Part shown: piece after piece, positions 12,650-16,263 of the stretch
How the letters are laid out: each line of letters begins with the position of its first letter
Position numbering within the stretch: the first letter of the stretch is position 1
Assembly: GCA_905213725.1 (NCBI GenBank)
Contig: CAJMJM010000030.1
Coordinates: forward strand, 1 to 16,263
DNA: 16,263 nucleotides
From: Collinsella aerofaciens
GTDB lineage: Bacteria; Actinomycetota; Coriobacteriia; Coriobacteriales; Coriobacteriaceae
Reading direction: 5' to 3'
Translations under genes and position numbers: made by a program
Notes under the pieces: generated by a model
Seen by the model: only the letters and a program-made list of their open reading frames with translations
The model's database searches: none
What the model was told of the DNA's origin: nothing

Positions 12650-14247
12650 TGTCCGAAACCCTCAATGCCCAGGATATCGCCAAGAAACTGCAGGAGCAGC
12701 TCACGAGCCTCTCCGCGACGGTCGATACGCATGAGGTTTCAACGGTCGACGAGGTAGGCGACGGCATCGCGCGCGTCTCCGGCCTCAAGAGTGCCATGGC
12801 AGGCGAGCTTCTGGAGTTCAAGAGCTCCGATACCGGTGAGACCGTATTCGGCCTCGCCCAGAACCTTGACCGTGACGAGGTCGGCGCCGTTCTGTTTGGT
12901 GCCGTCGACTCCATCAAGGAAGGCGACGAGTGCCGCACCACTGGCCGCATTATGGATATTCCCGTGAGCCGTGCAATGCTCGGCCGCGTCGTCAATCCGC
13001 TCGGCCAGCCCATCGACGGTTTGGGTGACATTGTCGCCACGCACCGTCGTCCTATCGAGTTTAAGGCCCCCGGCGTCATCGACCGTACCCCGGTGTGCGA
13101 GCCGGTCCAGACCGGCCTATTGGCTATCGACTCCATGGTGCCTATCGGCCGCGGCCAGCGCGAGCTTATCATCGGCGACCGTAAGACCGGTAAGACCGCC
13201 ATTGCCATCGACGCTATCCTCAATCAGCGCGGCAAGGGCATGGTCTGCATCTATGTCGCCATCGGCCAGAAGGCCTCCACGGTTGCTAACATCCGCGAGA
13301 CCCTCGCTCAGCACGGTGCGCTCGACTACACCATCATCGTTTCGGCAACCGCTGCTGATTCTGCCCCTATGCAGTACATCGCGCCTATGGCCGGTGCCGC
13401 TATCGGCGAGTTCTTCATGTACAACGGCGAGGACGGTAAGCCCGCCAGCGAGACCAACCCCGGCGGTCACGTGCTTGTCATCTACGATGACCTGTCCAAG
13501 CAGGCCGTGGCTTACCGTCAAATGTCGCTGACGCTGCATCGTCCGCCCGGACGCGAGGCCTATCCTGGCGACATCTTCTACCTGCACTCTCGTCTGCTCG
13601 AGCGTGCCGTCAAGATGTCCAAGAAGAACGGTTACGGCTCCATGACGGCCCTGCCGATTATCGAGACCCAGGATGGCGACGTTTCGGCCTACATTCCGAC
13701 CAACGTCATTTCCATTACCGATGGTCAGATTTACCTGCAGTCCGAGCTCTTCTTCCAGGGCCAGCGCCCGGCAGTCGACGTGGGTATCTCCGTGTCCCGC
13801 GTCGGTGGTGACGCTCAGACCAAGGCCATGAAGCAGGTTGCCGGCAACCTTCGCCTGGACCTCGCTTCATATCAGGAGCTCGCCGGCTTTACGCAGTTCG
13901 GCTCCGACCTTGACGAGGCTACGCAGAAGCAGCTTACCCACGGCGCTCGCATGACCGAGCTCCTTAAGCAGCCGCGCTACAAGCCGTTTGAGGTTTCCGA
14001 GCAGATCGTTACGCTGTTTGCCGGCAACGAGGGCTTCCTCGACGATCTCGAGATCGCCGACGTGCTTCCCTTCCGTGCCGAGCTCATCGAGTACATGGAC
14101 AACGGTTTTGGCTCGTTGCTCGACAAGGTTCGCGCCAAGAAGATCGACGATGACACCAAGGCTGAGCTCCTGCGCGTCATCGGCGACTTTAAGCAGCAGT
14201 TCATGGCAAAGCACCATGCCGATACGACTGGATCAGAGGAGAACTAA
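12649..14247 (+). CDS. atpA: ATP synthase F1 subunit alpha
   Basis: Alpha is the non-catalytic nucleotide-binding subunit of the F1 hexamer. The 532 residues contain Walker A GDRKTGKT (176-183), VLVIYDDLSKQAVAYRQ (275-291), RRPPGREA-like HRPPGREAYPGDIFYLHSRL (297-316) and the arginine finger R384 in SVSRVGGDAQTK. Compared with E. coli alpha, about 12 residues (around 261-273, GKPASETNPGGH) are inserted before the VLVIYDD strand. ATG 12649 follows CGGAGGTG (12634-12641) and overlaps the atpH stop by one base. Confidence 0.98.
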   Translation: MSETLNAQDIAKKLQEQLTSLSATVDTHEVSTVDEVGDGIARVSGLKSAMAGELLEFKSSDTGETVFGLAQNLDRDEVGAVLFGAVDSIKEGDECRTTGRIMDIPVSRAMLGRVVNPLGQPIDGLGDIVATHRRPIEFKAPGVIDRTPVCEPVQTGLLAIDSMVPIGRGQRELIIGDRKTGKTAIAIDAILNQRGKGMVCIYVAIGQKASTVANIRETLAQHGALDYTIIVSATAADSAPMQYIAPMAGAAIGEFFMYNGEDGKPASETNPGGHVLVIYDDLSKQAVAYRQMSLTLHRPPGREAYPGDIFYLHSRLLERAVKMSKKNGYGSMTALPIIETQDGDVSAYIPTNVISITDGQIYLQSELFFQGQRPAVDVGISVSRVGGDAQTKAMKQVAGNLRLDLASYQELAGFTQFGSDLDEATQKQLTHGARMTELLKQPRYKPFEVSEQIVTLFAGNEGFLDDLEIADVLPFRAELIEYMDNGFGSLLDKVRAKKIDDDTKAELLRVIGDFKQQFMAKHHADTTGSEEN

Positions 14248-14252
14248 GCCCT

Positions 14253-15160
14253 ATGGCCAACCTTCGCGACATTAAGAAGCGAATCTCCTCGGTTACCACG
14301 ACCAAGCAGATCACGCGCACGATGGAAATGGTCTCTACGGCCAAGATTCGTCGTGCCCTCGATCGCTCCAAGCAGGCCGAGCCCTATAAGGAGGCGCTGA
14401 CCGACGTCATGTTGACGGTTGCCGGCGACGCCTCCTGCTCGGGTACCGACCCCATGCTGCAGAGGCATGAGACGGTAAAGCGCGGCCTGATTGTCGTCAT
14501 TGCTTCGGACCGCGGCCTTGCCGGCGGTTTCAATACGACGGTGGAGCGCACGGCCGAAAAGCTCGCCGCTTCTTGGGCGAACAATAGCATCGAGTGCGAG
14601 ATCATTGCGTGCGGACGCAAGCCGGCCACGTATTTCCGCGACCGCGCGAACGTCATCATGCACTTTGAGGGCAATTCCTCCGAGCCCGATTTCAATCAGG
14701 CTCGCATGATTTCCTCTCATATCTGCGATGCGTATCGTGCCGGTGAGCTTGACCGTGTCGAGCTTGTCTACCACCACGCCAAGAACCGCGTGGATCAGGA
14801 GCTTCGCGTCGAGCACTTGCTGCCGCTCGATCCCGAGATGATCGCTATGGCCCACGGTCCGCGTAAGAACGAGACCGACGCCCCTAAGCGCATCTCGTCC
14901 ACGTTCGAGTTCGTGCCCTCTCCCGAGCATGTTCTCGGCAAGCTTGTACCGTCGTATATCCTGACGGTCATCTACCAGGCCCTGATCGATTCGGCGGCTG
15001 CCGAGCAGGGTGCACGCCGCAAGGCCATGCACTCCGCGACGGAAAACGCCACCGCGATCATCTCGACCCTTACCCGCACGTATAGTCGCGTGCGTCAGGC
15101 TTCGATCACGACCGAGATTAACGAGATCGTCGGCGGAGCCTCAGCATTGGAGGAACAGTA

Positions 15161-15161
<1 letters not shown>
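14253..15161 (+). CDS. atpG: ATP synthase F1 subunit gamma
   Basis: Gamma is the central rotor shaft that couples c-ring rotation to catalysis. The 302 residues begin with the conserved N-terminal helix (LRDIKKRISSVTTTKQITRTMEMVS), followed by SDRGLAGGFN (85-94; the family usually has LCGGFN). They end with the C-terminal helix AMHSATENA and RQASITTEINEIVGGA. ATG 14253 lies about 11 bases after AGAGGAG (14235-14241). The stop TAA (15159-15161) shares its last A with the atpD ATG. Confidence 0.97.

Positions 15162-16263
<1,102 letters not shown>

Overview
This window looks like chromosomal DNA of a high-GC Gram-positive gut actinobacterium of the class Coriobacteriia, most likely Collinsella or a close relative. 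The evidence is the GC-rich codon use, strong AAGGAGG-type ribosome binding sites, a sortase-anchored pilin-like surface protein, and Coriobacteriia-like housekeeping proteins. The genus is an inference from recall, not from a search.

Region by region, all confident genes are on the plus strand. (1) 2-2416 is the 3' part of a large cell-wall-anchored protein made of six tandem pilin isopeptide-type domains, a Pro-rich linker and an unusual LPNMG sorting signal; a strong terminator follows. (2) 2417-2978 is a non-coding, partly decayed stretch. It holds possible gene fragments, three 15-bp repeats spaced exactly 32 bp apart, and a short upstream reading frame ahead of prfA. (3) 2979-4046 is prfA (RF1), followed by a terminator and a 630-bp lower-GC island with a REP-like hairpin. 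(4) 4679-5929 is prmC, the RF1/RF2 glutamine methyltransferase, enlarged by about 120 residues. (5) 5998-6641 is a HicA-HicB toxin-antitoxin pair with a perfect palindrome over its promoter. (6) 6776-9845 holds a TsaC/Sua5-like (YrdC) gene, glpK and upp. (7) 10128-16263 is the F-type ATP synthase operon: an AtpI-like protein, then atpB, E, F, H, A, G and the start of atpD, which runs off the window.

The backbone prfA-prmC-sua5-(glpK)-upp-atp resembles the prfA-prmC-ywlC...upp-atp order known from Bacillus and other Gram-positives. HicAB and glpK therefore look like insertions into an old conserved cluster. PrmC modifies the GGQ glutamine of the RF1 encoded just upstream. The YrdC protein, if active, supplies threonylcarbamoyl-AMP for tRNA modification. 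Upp salvages uracil. The atp genes are tightly packed, with overlapping stop/start codons at F/H, H/A and G/D, and form the proton-translocating ATP synthase. The c subunit lacks the polar residues of Na+-coupled rings.

No clear new multi-gene system is visible. The most unusual items are the PrmC insertion, the divergent YrdC protein, the LPNMG sorting motif, the 32-bp-periodic repeats, the signal-peptide-like N-terminus of AtpF and the HicAB operator.
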